From the NCBI RefSeq assembly GCF_014287635.1, contig NZ_JACOPH010000006.1:124001-188000 (forward strand): 64,000 nt of DNA. The letters run 5' to 3'. The notes below the pieces were generated by a model, which saw only the letters and a program-made list of their open reading frames with translations, made no database searches and was not told the origin of the DNA. Below are positions 9,363-18,794 of this stretch, in pieces. The number at the start of each line of letters is the position of its first letter. Position 1 is the stretch's first letter. Source of the stretch: Roseburia zhanii (GTDB lineage: Bacteria; Bacillota; Clostridia; Lachnospirales; Lachnospiraceae). The translations under genes were made by a program, and so were the position numbers.

Positions 9363-11336
9363 CTATTTGCACAACGGAAATGTGATACTCGCAGTAAATA
9401 AGTCCCCATCTAATGTGATTTCAAATGTACCGCCCATTAGACTTGTTAAGTTTCTGGCTATGGAAAGTCCAAGACCATTTCCTTCTGTGCCTCTTGACTC
9501 GTCGCCTCTGACAAACCGTTCACTTAGATCCTGTGCGCTCTTATGGATTTCCTGTGCTGAAATATCTTTGATTGAAAATTTTGCGGTATCTTCATTGACT
9601 TTTAATTCAACATATACCCTGGTATCTTTCATTGCATACTTTGCAACATTACTGTAAAGATTCTGTACAACTCTCCAGATCCGGTTTCCATCTGCAATGA
9701 TCATTACCGGCTCTTTTGGCAGTCTGGTAACGATCGTAAGTCCTATATTTTCAAAGATCTCATTAAATTCACCGCCTGTCTGATAGATCAGTTCTACCAT
9801 ATTGATCGGCTGCATATCTAATGTGATGTTTCCACTTGTGATCTTCGATACCTCAACTAAATCCTCCATTAACTGCTTTAGGCGCAGAGATTTTTTTTCT
9901 AAAATGTCCACATAATTTTCGAGTTTCTCATTCTGTATCTTTTCAAGTTTGATCAGGTTGATATAGTTGATGATCGATGTCAGCGGTGTCTTGATATCAT
10001 GGGATACGTTTGTGATCAATTCAGTCTTTAGTCGTTCATTTTTTACATTTTCTTCAACTGCATTGTAAAGACCTTCCCCGATTGTATTGATCTTTTCTGC
10101 TAACTCCCTGTAATCTCCGGTAAATTCCGCATCGTGAAACTTATAATCTAAGTTTCCGCTGCTGATCTGTATGATCCCGTTCAATATTTTTTTCCGCTGG
10201 ACTGCCTGCTGTAAAAAATGGGCCGCAAGATATATATACACACAGAACAATCCGGCGATCGCCCACATATGCTGGTTTGCAAATGCCTGCCATGCAAAAA
10301 GCAGTCCTAATACAGCAATTCCCACAAAGGATATCACCGCACGGTTTAAGATCCGCTGTGTCCGCATACCTTCTTTTAAAATATGGAAAACATGTGCCGT
10401 AATGCTGCAGCTGATAAAAATATCTGCTTTGATCTTCCTCACAAAACTCAAGTACAGTGTCAACAGTACCGTATCCGTCAAAAATACAAGTGTTCCGGTT
10501 AAGATCAGGGAACTTGATACGTTCCAGCTTTGTCTGCCAAGTCTTGCGCAAAAAGCGATCAGTGCCCCCACAAATGCAATAAATGCGAGCAATAATATTT
10601 CTGTCGGGAAATAATCGATCCGATGGAGTCTGATCTTATCGTCTTCATTTCCTCTTCCTGTTGCTAATGTAATATAGATCATACAGATCAAAAAACATAA
10701 CAACGAAAAGATGGCAATGAGCAGTCCTGACTTTACCCATGGGAAATAGGTGTCGTAAACATTTGCTGCATCTGCTATGGCATCTTTTTTCTCTAATGCG
10801 GTATCTACTGCAACGACAAGCCCGCCACCGTTACTGCCATTCCGAAACAGCCGCAGCATATCCATTTCTGTGCGTTTGTCTGCCTGTTTGATATTGCCTT
10901 GAAATGAGATCGTATCATCATCATAATACAGATAACTCCCAAATTTTTTCGCACGTTTTAATGCTTCGTCCTCTTTTATATGTTCTCCCATATTCGTATA
11001 TACTTTTTCCCCATGAGAAAACCAGTAATAAAAATTGCTGTCGCCGTCATCAAACTCTAATTTATATTTTTTGTAAAGATCCTTATCTTCTTCCCGTATA
11101 CGCATACCCATCTGAAGCTGGAGATAAGAGGTCAGTTCCTTCAGCTCTTCCCCCATCTTCTCGACATAGTAGTAAGAATCAAAGAAGGAGTTATTACCGA
11201 TGTCCCGAAAACTCAGCATACTCCTTCCGAATAAATTTACGATCAAAGAAAAAAATACAATGACAACGATCAGAAACACCATCTGTAAGACCATGGCTGC
11301 TGTTTTTATCCCACTGCTGTATTGTCCGTTTTTCAT
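9363..11336 (-). CDS. Membrane sensor histidine kinase
   Basis: A 657-aa kinase paired with the regulator upstream, 13 bases apart. Layout: TM helix at ~12-35; extracytoplasmic sensor of ~150 residues; a block of five or more TM segments (~205-380, including LLIAIFSLLCFLICMIYITL); HAMP-like linker; HisKA with NVSHDIKTPLTSIINYINLI (phospho-acceptor His); HATPase_c with GNGLGLSIARNLTSLMGGTF. The DIKTPLTSIINY form is typical of VanS/KinB-like kinases of Firmicutes. The sensor domain is unrecognised, so the signal is unknown. A GAGGAA ribosome site supports the ATG start. Confidence 0.9.
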   Translation of the reverse strand: MKNGQYSSGIKTAAMVLQMVFLIVVIVFFSLIVNLFGRSMLSFRDIGNNSFFDSYYYVEKMGEELKELTSYLQLQMGMRIREEDKDLYKKYKLEFDDGDSNFYYWFSHGEKVYTNMGEHIKEDEALKRAKKFGSYLYYDDDTISFQGNIKQADKRTEMDMLRLFRNGSNGGGLVVAVDTALEKKDAIADAANVYDTYFPWVKSGLLIAIFSLLCFLICMIYITLATGRGNEDDKIRLHRIDYFPTEILLLAFIAFVGALIAFCARLGRQSWNVSSSLILTGTLVFLTDTVLLTLYLSFVRKIKADIFISCSITAHVFHILKEGMRTQRILNRAVISFVGIAVLGLLFAWQAFANQHMWAIAGLFCVYIYLAAHFLQQAVQRKKILNGIIQISSGNLDYKFHDAEFTGDYRELAEKINTIGEGLYNAVEENVKNERLKTELITNVSHDIKTPLTSIINYINLIKLEKIQNEKLENYVDILEKKSLRLKQLMEDLVEVSKITSGNITLDMQPINMVELIYQTGGEFNEIFENIGLTIVTRLPKEPVMIIADGNRIWRVVQNLYSNVAKYAMKDTRVYVELKVNEDTAKFSIKDISAQEIHKSAQDLSERFVRGDESRGTEGNGLGLSIARNLTSLMGGTFEITLDGDLFTASITFPLCK

Positions 11337-11349
11337 GATTTTTGTTCCT

Positions 11350-12042
11350 CTATACTTTATCTATTTTGTAACCGACGCCCCATACCACTTTAATATAGCG
11401 CGGCTCTTTGGGATTGATCTCGATCTTTTCCCGGATATGTCTGATATGTACTGCGACGGTATTGTCTGCACCGATCGCATCTGCATTCCAGATACTCTCA
11501 TAAATCTGACTGATGGAAAATACTTTTCCCTGATTTTTCATCAGTAACAGCAGGATGTTGTATTCGATCGGTGTTAATTTGACCGGTTCATCATCTACTG
11601 TTACTTCTTTTAGATCATCATTGATCGCAAGTCCGCCTGTCCGGTAAACCGCCTGACTGTTTTCTGCGGCATTGCCAAGCTTCGTATATCGTCGAAGCTG
11701 TGATTTAACTCTTGCTACTAATTCTAAGGGGTTAAACGGCTTTGTCAGATAATCGTCCGCCCCGACATTTAAACCTAATATCTTATCAGAATCCTCTGAT
11801 TTTGCAGAAAGAATGATGATCGGTATACTGCTTTCTTCCCTTATCTTTAATGTCGCACGTATGCCATCTAACCGCGGCATCATCACATCTATGATCAGAA
11901 GGTCAACTGCCTGTTTCTTTAAAATGGCAAGTGCCTCCTCTCCGTCATATGCTTTGCAGATCTCATACCCTTCCTGCTGAAGGTATATCTCGATAGCTTC
12001 TACGATCTCTTTATCATCATCACAGACTAAGATCCGATTCAT
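11350..12042 (-). CDS. OmpR-family response regulator
   Basis: A 230-aa regulator with an N-terminal receiver (MNRILVCDDDKEIVEAIE, phospho-acceptor Asp in LLIIDVMMPRLDG, conserved Lys in DYLTKPFNPLEL) and a C-terminal winged helix (LTPIEYNILLLLMKNQGKVF, ADAIGADNTVAVHIRHIREKIE). It is VanR-like in motif detail and partners the kinase downstream. The pair lies between the hydratase pair and the hydrogenase-maturation operon; no resistance genes are adjacent, so targets are unknown. Confidence 0.92.
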   Translation of the reverse strand: MNRILVCDDDKEIVEAIEIYLQQEGYEICKAYDGEEALAILKKQAVDLLIIDVMMPRLDGIRATLKIREESSIPIIILSAKSEDSDKILGLNVGADDYLTKPFNPLELVARVKSQLRRYTKLGNAAENSQAVYRTGGLAINDDLKEVTVDDEPVKLTPIEYNILLLLMKNQGKVFSISQIYESIWNADAIGADNTVAVHIRHIREKIEINPKEPRYIKVVWGVGYKIDKV

Positions 12043-12142
12043 AGCCTTTCCCCTTTCTCTTTGTATGCTTCTGTTTGCATAATTGAATTTCAGCTTACCA
12101 TAAACTTCTTAAAATCTCATCATGGGAGTTATTAAGGTTTTT

Positions 12143-13144
12143 TTAAGACTTTCTGCCAAAGGAAAACAGTCCTTTCCGCTTTTCTTTCTTTTCTTCTGGT
12201 TTATCGCCCTTTCGCCATTCAAAATATTCCATGTCTAGTTCTTCTTTTAACTTTTCTTCCATTTCCGGTGTCAGTTCTTCTAGCGGGCCTTCTGCATTTT
12301 CTGCATCGTTTTCTTTCGGTGGAGTTTCATCGACTGTTTCTTCTTTCGATGAATCTTCCTTATCTTCTGGCTTATCCTCTGTATCTTTTTCTTCTTCCTT
12401 CTCGTATGGAATACCTGCTTTTTCAAAATATTCTTCGTTTATTTTGATCACCGGCTTTTCATAAGCTGTTCCTTCTGCACCAGTTTCTTTCTCCATATCT
12501 TTTGGCAGTCCTTCCGGTGTCAGACCTGCCTTTTCGAAATATTCCTCATTGATCTTGATCTCCGGCGTGATCGGAACGAAGTCTTCGTCTTTATCTTCTG
12601 TTCTATGGTATCTGCGTTCCTTCTCATCGTTTGTTTTTTTATTCTTTGCTTTTGCGATCTCCCGATTCCGTTCCTCGATCAGTTTGATATATTTGGCAGT
12701 ATCTTTCATATCTTCTAACTGCGTCTTTAATTCTAACTGGTTCGTCCGTATCAGCCGTTTTTCTTCTTCCATGGAGCGGTTTAACGTATGCAGGATCTCT
12801 TTTGCAGACTTTTCCGATTCGTCAATGATATCCTGGATCCTTCCTAGGGCATCATCGGTATACATAACGGATGCCGCATAGATATCTTCTGCCTGCCGGT
12901 TGGCATTCCGTATGATCTCCATGCGGTGCTTTTCTGCTTCTAACTCTGCTCTGTTGCGGCTCTGTTCTGTGATCTCGTACTGTTCCATCATTTCACTGAC
13001 CGCCTGACTGATGCCGCCTAAGAGCCGCTGCATATCCTTTTTATGGATCAGCACAAAATCGCTGTCATTTTCAAGTGTCGGTCCCCTCGACACCATGATA
13101 TGCATTTCTCTTAATATTCTCTCTAACTTATCCTGTACGTTCAT
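12143..13144 (-). CDS. Acidic coiled-coil protein with duplicated KINEEYFEKAG motif
   Basis: Not a recognised family. The N-terminal half (about residues 55-175) is a long predicted coiled coil rich in Glu, Lys and Arg, with DivIVA/ATP-synthase-b-like character (EQSRNRAELEAEKHRMEIIR). The second half is low-complexity, very acidic and probably disordered. It carries two near-identical motifs, EIKINEEYFEKAG (~193) and VIKINEEYFEKAG (~231), then ends in a basic tail KGLFSFGRKS. AGGAGG sits 4 bases before the ATG at 13144, so the 333-aa form is chosen over the 344-aa one. It lies 25 bases after hydF and is the last gene of the hydrogenase-maturation cluster. A scaffold role is conceivable but unproven. 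Confidence 0.7.
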   Translation of the reverse strand: MNVQDKLERILREMHIMVSRGPTLENDSDFVLIHKKDMQRLLGGISQAVSEMMEQYEITEQSRNRAELEAEKHRMEIIRNANRQAEDIYAASVMYTDDALGRIQDIIDESEKSAKEILHTLNRSMEEEKRLIRTNQLELKTQLEDMKDTAKYIKLIEERNREIAKAKNKKTNDEKERRYHRTEDKDEDFVPITPEIKINEEYFEKAGLTPEGLPKDMEKETGAEGTAYEKPVIKINEEYFEKAGIPYEKEEEKDTEDKPEDKEDSSKEETVDETPPKENDAENAEGPLEELTPEMEEKLKEELDMEYFEWRKGDKPEEKKEKRKGLFSFGRKS

Positions 13145-13169
13145 GTCCCCTCCTGTAGTAAGCCTTATA

Positions 13170-14399
13170 TCATGCAAATACTTCCAAACTCCGGTCTAGG
13201 ATTCCATGCATATCTGCAATGGCAACTCCATAATTCGTCATTGGCACATCCTGTTCTTTTGCACATTTGAGGCGGTGTTTCATTTCCCGCTCATTTAAGG
13301 TGCAGCCTCCACAATGTATGATCAATGCATATTTTGACAGATCCCTTGGAAATTCTGTTCCGCTTGTAAATTCAAACTGTAACTCTTTTCCGGTAAATTT
13401 CCGTATCCAGTTTGGAAGTTTTTCGGTTCCGATATCGCCACACTGCCTGTGATGCGTACAGCCCTCAGAGATCAGTACGGTATCCTGATCTTTTAATGTC
13501 CGTATCGCCTTTGCACCTTCTACCTGCTGTTTTAAATCCCCTTTATATCTGGAAAATAGTATGGAAAAAGAAGTCAGATAGACATCTTCTGGTGTATCCT
13601 TTGCCACACGCTCAAATGCCTGACTGTCAGTAATGACCAATTTCGGTTTCTTTCCTAATGCCAAAAGGGCTTCTTTTAATTCGGTTTCCCTTGTCACAAC
13701 CGGAATCGCCCCTGCTTCTAAGCAGTCCCTGATCACCTGCTGCTGCGGAAGGATCAGCCGTCCTTTCGGTGCTGCGGAATCAATCGGAACAACTAAAACT
13801 GCGATATCTCCGGTTTCTAACAGATCTCCGACGATCTTTAATGTCATTTCTTCGGTGTCTGCTAAGCTGGCGATCTTCTCTTTTAATTCATAAATATGTT
13901 CTTTTTTCTCTGCACTGACAAACAGGAGATTTTTCTCTCCGGTAAACAATGCTAAAATCTGTTCTTTTTCTTTTTCTGTTAAATCTTCTGATTTATTTAC
14001 AGCGATCACATAGGGAATCTTTTTATCCACAAAACATTCGATCAATGGTTTTTCCACCGATGAAAGATTTTCTTCTGCCCCTGCATCAAGACAGCTTTTT
14101 GCATCGATCACTAAGACTGCAATATCTGTTTTGTTCAGTACCTGATAACTCTTTTCAATCCGTTTTTTTCCTAGTTCGCCTTCATCATCTAATCCCGGAG
14201 TATCTACCATCACAACTGGTCCAAGCGGCAACAGTTCCATGGCTTTTAAAACCGGATCTGTCGTCGTTCCTTTTATGTCTGAAACAATCGCTAAACTCTG
14301 TCCTGTGACTGCATTGATCACACTGGATTTTCCGGCATTCCTTCTTCCGAAGATACCGATATGTATGCGTTCTGATGACGGTGTTTCATTCATTCCCAT
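13170..14399 (-). CDS. hydF: [FeFe]-hydrogenase H-cluster maturation GTPase HydF
   Basis: HydF is the GTPase scaffold on which the 2Fe subcluster is assembled and from which it is delivered to apo-hydrogenase. It shows G1 (FGRRNAGKSS), G3 (VMVDTPGLDDEG), G4 (VNKSED), and the C-terminal cluster-binding residues in GCTHHRQCGD and IIHCGGCTLNERE, matching the CxH...HCxxC pattern. The 409-aa length is usual. It is the last of the three maturases here and is separated from hydG by a MATE transporter. The start has AGGAG at 9 bases. Confidence 0.95.
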   Translation of the reverse strand: MGMNETPSSERIHIGIFGRRNAGKSSVINAVTGQSLAIVSDIKGTTTDPVLKAMELLPLGPVVMVDTPGLDDEGELGKKRIEKSYQVLNKTDIAVLVIDAKSCLDAGAEENLSSVEKPLIECFVDKKIPYVIAVNKSEDLTEKEKEQILALFTGEKNLLFVSAEKKEHIYELKEKIASLADTEEMTLKIVGDLLETGDIAVLVVPIDSAAPKGRLILPQQQVIRDCLEAGAIPVVTRETELKEALLALGKKPKLVITDSQAFERVAKDTPEDVYLTSFSILFSRYKGDLKQQVEGAKAIRTLKDQDTVLISEGCTHHRQCGDIGTEKLPNWIRKFTGKELQFEFTSGTEFPRDLSKYALIIHCGGCTLNEREMKHRLKCAKEQDVPMTNYGVAIADMHGILDRSLEVFA

Positions 14400-14449
14400 T
14401 TGTATGTACTCCTTTCATTTATCCTAATGCCCGATCTCCCTTAAAAATC

Positions 14450-15808
14450 TTATGCATCTTCGTTAAACATCTTTTTTAACTTCTTAATACAACTAAAATA
14501 TGCAGGTATTAAAAATGCATCCGCTAATACCCATGCGACCGGACTTGCAAAGCAGGCTGCAACATATCCAAATACCGGCACGAAACCAAAACCAACGATC
14601 GTTCTTCCGACCATCTCACAGACACCTGCAAGGATTGCAAATGCACTATACCCCATTCCCTGTATACAGAAACGGAATACATTGACGATCGTAAGCAGGA
14701 TATAGGCTGCACTGATGATGATCAAAAACATATGTACCTGTGAAATTACTCCCACTTCATCTGCCTCTAAGAATAATAGTGCCATCTGCTTTCCGAATAT
14801 GGCAAGGATCACAAATGCTGCCACGGAATAGACGACCCCGATGACCGTTGCCGCCTTGATACCCTGATGTATCCTGTCGATCTTTTTTGCTCCGACATTC
14901 TGTCCTGCATAAGTTGCCATCGTGCCGCCTAATGCATCATATGGACAACAGAAAAACATACTGATCTTATTACCTGCTGTAATCGCTGCTACTGCTAATG
15001 AACCAAGTCCGTTTACTGCTACCTGAAGTAAAACACTTCCGATCGCAGTGATAGAATACTGTAATCCCATCGGTACACCCATACCGCAGAGTGTTTTGAC
15101 ATAACTGCCGTCATATGCCCATTCGTCCTTTTGAATATGTAAGATCTCAAATTTCTTTATCATATAGAACAGGCAGAGCAGACCGGAGGCTCCCTGTGAG
15201 ATCACAGTTGCCCATGCCGGACCTGCCACTCCCATATGTAAGACACCGATCGATACAATATCTAAAACAATGTTAATGACAGAGGATAGTATCAGAAAAT
15301 ACACCGGTGTCTTACTATCTCCTAATGCACGTATGATACCTGCAAGCAGGTTGTACAGATAAGTGACCGGTATTCCTAAAAATATGACAAAAATGTAATC
15401 GTATGCCTCTTGGATGATATCAGACGGTGTCTTCATCACTCTTAAGATATCCATGCAGAAAAGGCAGACAACTACAGTCATCACTGCTGCAAATACCACA
15501 GATACCCAGACGCTGTTTGCTACAAATTTCCGCAATGCATGATAATCTTTTGATCCGAATTTCTGTGCTACCGGAATTGCAAACCCGCTGCATACTCCCA
15601 TACAGAATCCGATGATCATAAAGTTTATCGAACCGGTTGAACCTACAGCCGCTAAGGACGATACACCTAACCATTTTCCTACAATAATGGTATCTACCAT
15701 ACTGTAAAACTGCTGAAATAAATATCCTAACAACATCGGAAATGCAAAACCGATAATGAGTTTTGTCGGATTTCCCTGTGTCATATCTTTGATACTGCTC
15801 TTTGCCAT
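14450..15808 (-). CDS. MATE family efflux transporter
   Basis: A 452-aa polytopic protein with 12 hydrophobic segments and MATE signatures (TQGNPTKLIIGFAFPMLLGY, FYSMVDTIIVGKWLGVSSLAAVG, and a repeated half near KISMFFCCPYDALGGTMATYAGQN). MATE proteins export drugs or metabolites using Na+ or H+ gradients. It is unusual in sitting between hydG and hydF on the same strand, 29 bases after hydG and 50 before hydF, each with its own good ribosome site, so it is probably part of the transcript. Whether it has a role linked to hydrogenase maturation is unknown. Confidence 0.9.
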   Translation of the reverse strand: MAKSSIKDMTQGNPTKLIIGFAFPMLLGYLFQQFYSMVDTIIVGKWLGVSSLAAVGSTGSINFMIIGFCMGVCSGFAIPVAQKFGSKDYHALRKFVANSVWVSVVFAAVMTVVVCLFCMDILRVMKTPSDIIQEAYDYIFVIFLGIPVTYLYNLLAGIIRALGDSKTPVYFLILSSVINIVLDIVSIGVLHMGVAGPAWATVISQGASGLLCLFYMIKKFEILHIQKDEWAYDGSYVKTLCGMGVPMGLQYSITAIGSVLLQVAVNGLGSLAVAAITAGNKISMFFCCPYDALGGTMATYAGQNVGAKKIDRIHQGIKAATVIGVVYSVAAFVILAIFGKQMALLFLEADEVGVISQVHMFLIIISAAYILLTIVNVFRFCIQGMGYSAFAILAGVCEMVGRTIVGFGFVPVFGYVAACFASPVAWVLADAFLIPAYFSCIKKLKKMFNEDA

Positions 15809-15837
15809 GATCTAATCTCCTATTCGTTCTATAAAAA

Positions 15838-17256
15838 TTAGAAACGGAAATCTCTCTGACCTGAATGGATATTTTCAATATACTCCGTAGCTTTTTCCTT
15901 AACTACCGGATTGGTAATCTTCTTAAGCTCCTCTTTGATCAGTTTTTCACCGATTTCCTTTGTTCCTTCTGATGCATAATCTTCAAGGTATTCTTTTAAT
16001 GTCATCAACGCATTCGGATGACAGCAGTTGATGATCTGTTTGCTCTTTAACAGGCTCATAAAACGATCTCCGGTCCTGCCTGCTCTGTAACATGCAGTAC
16101 AGAAACTCGGTACATAGCCCATATCCATCAGCCAGTGTACAACTTCATCTAATGTCCGGTTGTCGCTGACATCAAACTGTGCGGAATTATCTTCCGGTGC
16201 TTCTTCTTCGGCATAACCACCGACACTGGTCCTTGAACCACCGCTGATCTGTGATACACCTAAATGCAGGACACGTTTTCTGCTCTCTGCGCTCTCTCTT
16301 GTGGATACGATCATACCTGTATATGGTACTGCGATTCTAAGACAGGCTACGATCTTTGCAAATGTGTCATCTGAAATTCCATTGTCAAATACATCCGGAT
16401 CGATATCATCTGCCCTTCTGACTCTCGGTACACTGATCGTGTGTGGTCCGACTCCGCCATATGCTTCCATATGCTCTGCATGCATGATGATTCCGGTAAA
16501 ATCATAACGGTAATTATTCAGTCCGAACAATACCCCGATTCCCATATCATCAATGCCGGCTTTTCTTGCGCGGTCCATTGCCTCTGTATGGTATGCATAA
16601 TCACTCTTTGGTCCGGTCGGATGTAATTCTTCATAGGACTTTTTATTATATGTTTCCTGAAAGAGGATATATGTTCCGATACCGGCATCTTTTAATTTTT
16701 CATAATTTTCGACTGTTGTTGCCGCTATGTTAACGTTAACGCGGCGGATCGCCCCATTTTTATGTTTGATACTGTAGATCGTCTTGATACTCTCTAAGAT
16801 ATATTCGATCGGATTGTTTACCGGATCTTCTCCTGCTTCTATCGCAAGACGCTTATGTCCCATATCCTGCAGGGCTGTTACTTCTTTGACAATTTCTTCC
16901 TGTGTCAGTTTTTTTCTGGAAATATGCTTGTTCTTCGCATGATATGGACAGTACTGACAGCCATTGATACAGTAATTCGATAAATATAACGGTGCAAACA
17001 TAACAATACGGTTGCCGTAAAATTCCTGTTTGATCGCTTCTGCTAATTTGTAGATCCGTTCATTTAAGTCTTCTAATTCGCAATCTAAAAGCACGATTGC
17101 TTCTTTATGGGAGATCCCTTTCATCTCAGATGCTTTATCTAAGATCTTTTCGATCAGCTCCCTGTTGTTCTTATTTTCTTCTGCATATGCAAGACATTCT
17201 AAAATTTCTTCATCACTGATAAATTCTTCCGCTTTTGGCGACATTACGTTGTACAT
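15838..17256 (-). CDS. hydG: [FeFe]-hydrogenase maturation radical SAM enzyme HydG
   Basis: HydG cleaves tyrosine to give the CO and CN ligands of the H-cluster. The radical SAM cluster motif CINGCQYCPYH (CxxxCxxC) and the C-terminal auxiliary cluster motif CTACYRAGRTG ... INCC are both present, which separates it from ThiH and HydE. AGGAG six bases before the ATG at 17256 (MYNVMSPK) makes the 472-aa form, the usual HydG length, preferable to an upstream ATG at 17277. It lies 23 bases downstream of hydE in the operon. Confidence 0.95.
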   Translation of the reverse strand: MYNVMSPKAEEFISDEEILECLAYAEENKNNRELIEKILDKASEMKGISHKEAIVLLDCELEDLNERIYKLAEAIKQEFYGNRIVMFAPLYLSNYCINGCQYCPYHAKNKHISRKKLTQEEIVKEVTALQDMGHKRLAIEAGEDPVNNPIEYILESIKTIYSIKHKNGAIRRVNVNIAATTVENYEKLKDAGIGTYILFQETYNKKSYEELHPTGPKSDYAYHTEAMDRARKAGIDDMGIGVLFGLNNYRYDFTGIIMHAEHMEAYGGVGPHTISVPRVRRADDIDPDVFDNGISDDTFAKIVACLRIAVPYTGMIVSTRESAESRKRVLHLGVSQISGGSRTSVGGYAEEEAPEDNSAQFDVSDNRTLDEVVHWLMDMGYVPSFCTACYRAGRTGDRFMSLLKSKQIINCCHPNALMTLKEYLEDYASEGTKEIGEKLIKEELKKITNPVVKEKATEYIENIHSGQRDFRF

Positions 17257-17279
17257 TTTATTCTCCTTTTCATCCATTC

Positions 17280-18314
17280 CTATTGTTGTGCCGGATCACC
17301 GCGGTCTACGGCTAATTCATATCCGATGCTTTCCATTCTCCGGTTTAAGCAGGTACGACACTCTGCTGCTTCATCTCCGGTACAGATCTTGTTATCGTAT
17401 AACTCATATTTTTTTCGTACCCTTGTTGGGGAAAGATTCGGCATCACTACATTTGCTCCTGCTAAGATGCCCTTTTCCCGTCCTCTTGGATCGATCGTGC
17501 CAAGTGCTGTAGTTGCCGGAAGTAACAGATTCGGTTTTAACAGACGCAGCAGACCTAACATGTAAAGTGTCAGTTCTACCGTTCCTTTTGTTTCATCTGA
17601 AAATGGGGTTTCATGGTGCGGTACAAAAGGCCCGATACCCACCATCTGCGGCTGCAGTTCTGTTATAAACTGCATATCTTTCGCAAGTGATTCTATCGTC
17701 TGCCCCGGTGAACCTACCATAAATCCACAGCCTACCTGATAGCCGATCTCTTTTAATGTATACAGACATTTGATACGGTTTTCATAACTCATCTCAGATG
17801 GATGCAGTTTTTTATAATGGGCTTCATCTGCCGTTTCATGCCGCAGCAGATAACGGTCTGCTCCTGCATCAAATAATTTCTGATAACTCTCGCGGCTTCT
17901 CTCTCCGAGTGAAAGTGTGAGTGCACAGTCAGGATAGTGCCCTCTGATCTCTGAAATGATATCGACCAGACGCTCATCTGTATAATATAAATCTTCGCCT
18001 CCCTGTAGTACAAATGTACGGAAACCAAGTTCATAGCCCTGCCTGCAGCAATCCATGATGTCTTCCCTGCTAAGCCTGTAACGGTCTGCATTGCGGTTAT
18101 CCCTGCGGATTCCACAGTAATAGCAGTTGTTCTTACAATAATTGGTAAATTCGATCAGCCCTCTGGTATACACCGCATTTCCATAATACTGCTTCGCTGT
18201 GAACCTTGCCCGCTCAAACAAATACTCTGCTTCACTTCTATCTGTGATCAGTGCAATCCATTCATCATTCGTCAGACAATGTTTGTCCTCTAACCGGTCA
18301 ATCAATCGATGCAT
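17280..18314 (-). CDS. hydE: [FeFe]-hydrogenase maturation radical SAM enzyme HydE
   Basis: HydE is a radical SAM enzyme of the BioB/PylB class that acts on the Fe(CO)2CN synthon during H-cluster assembly. The cluster motif is CKNNCYYCGIR, followed by the GGE motif in LQGGEDLYYTDERL and the GFMVGSPGQT segment. AGGAGG six bases before the ATG at 18314 (MHRLIDRL) sets a 344-aa product overlapping the upstream regulator gene by 17 bases, a sign of translational coupling. An alternative start at 18362 would add an arginine-rich leader and is rejected. Confidence 0.95.
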   Translation of the reverse strand: MHRLIDRLEDKHCLTNDEWIALITDRSEAEYLFERARFTAKQYYGNAVYTRGLIEFTNYCKNNCYYCGIRRDNRNADRYRLSREDIMDCCRQGYELGFRTFVLQGGEDLYYTDERLVDIISEIRGHYPDCALTLSLGERSRESYQKLFDAGADRYLLRHETADEAHYKKLHPSEMSYENRIKCLYTLKEIGYQVGCGFMVGSPGQTIESLAKDMQFITELQPQMVGIGPFVPHHETPFSDETKGTVELTLYMLGLLRLLKPNLLLPATTALGTIDPRGREKGILAGANVVMPNLSPTRVRKKYELYDNKICTGDEAAECRTCLNRRMESIGYELAVDRGDPAQQ

Positions 18315-18570
18315 TCGATACCTCCTGTATTTTTGCATACAACGCCTTGGACGTAATCCCATCTAACATTCCTAATTTACCGGTCATGGCACTGATCTTA
18401 TCGGCTGGTGCGTCCATCGCAACACTGATCAGGGAGATTGCCCGCTCTTTATATGGGATTCCCATTCTTCCAATGATATAACTGCTGTATTCATGCAAGA
18501 TCTGGTTCACATCTTCGATATGATCCGGTTTCTCCACTACAATCGATATCATGGCTACCCGTGTTGTCAT
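18298..18570 (-). CDS. TM1266-family iron-only hydrogenase system putative regulator
   Basis: A 90-aa ACT/NikR-C-like protein: MTTRVAMISIVVEK, IGRMGIPYKERAISLISVAM and a TGKLGMLDGITSKALYAK tail. Genes of this family are regularly found next to hydE/hydF/hydG, and they are thought to sense a small ligand or metal; no DNA-binding domain is visible. It is the first gene of the operon, its end overlaps hydE by 17 bases, and its start has GAGGAA at 7 bases. A 230-base leader precedes it. Confidence 0.85.
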   Translation of the reverse strand: MTTRVAMISIVVEKPDHIEDVNQILHEYSSYIIGRMGIPYKERAISLISVAMDAPADKISAMTGKLGMLDGITSKALYAKIQEVSNASID

Positions 18571-18656
18571 GCCCGTTCCTCTCTTTCATAAGTATCAGGT
18601 AATAATTTTGTACCTTTTTCATTACAAAATAAGACTATTTTTATGCTCTTTTGAAA

Positions 18657-18748
18657 TTAGGTCTGCCTCATCTCTTAAGTCTGTCATAAAAATGTCTTTC
18701 TCCGTTTGCCTTTGCCGTCAGGCGGATGCCTTCCGGGTCAGATCCTAA
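18657..18748 (-). ncRNA. Candidate structured 5' leader of the hydrogenase-maturation operon
   Basis: On the minus strand TTAGGATCTG (18748-18739) pairs with CAGACCTAA (18665-18657), a 9-bp stem with one bulged A that closes a 73-base domain. Just inside, CCG-GA-AGGC-AUCC-GCCU-GA-CGG can fold into a hairpin with a symmetric GA/GA internal loop, the arrangement of tandem sheared G-A pairs. A direct repeat GGCAAAGGCAAA follows. Further down, ATTTTGTA/TACAAAAT forms an 8-bp hairpin between the domain and the start codon. I cannot match it to a known riboswitch class. This is a manual fold only. Confidence 0.4.
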
Positions 18749-18765
18749 GTGTTATATGTGATGTA

Positions 18766-18794
18766 ATTTTCTAATAATTTCAGGGGATTGTCAA
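18766..18794 (-). promoter_or_regulatory. Candidate promoter of the hydrogenase-maturation operon
   Basis: A perfect -35 TTGACA (18794-18789) is followed after 17 bases by a weak -10 GAAAAT (18771-18766). Transcription would start near 18759, just before the closing stem of the candidate leader RNA and just after the trpB2 terminator. Confidence 0.4.

Noticed and set aside
17257-17277. Upstream ATG start for hydG
   Set aside because: The sequence between the two ATGs contains the AGGAG site for the downstream ATG, and the shorter form matches usual HydG length.
18690-18790. Protein-like fragments on the minus strand upstream of the hydE operon (for example DPEGIRLTAKANGERHFYDR)
   Set aside because: They lie in different frames, have no start codon, and overlap a promoter and a base-paired leader; not treated as a gene relic.
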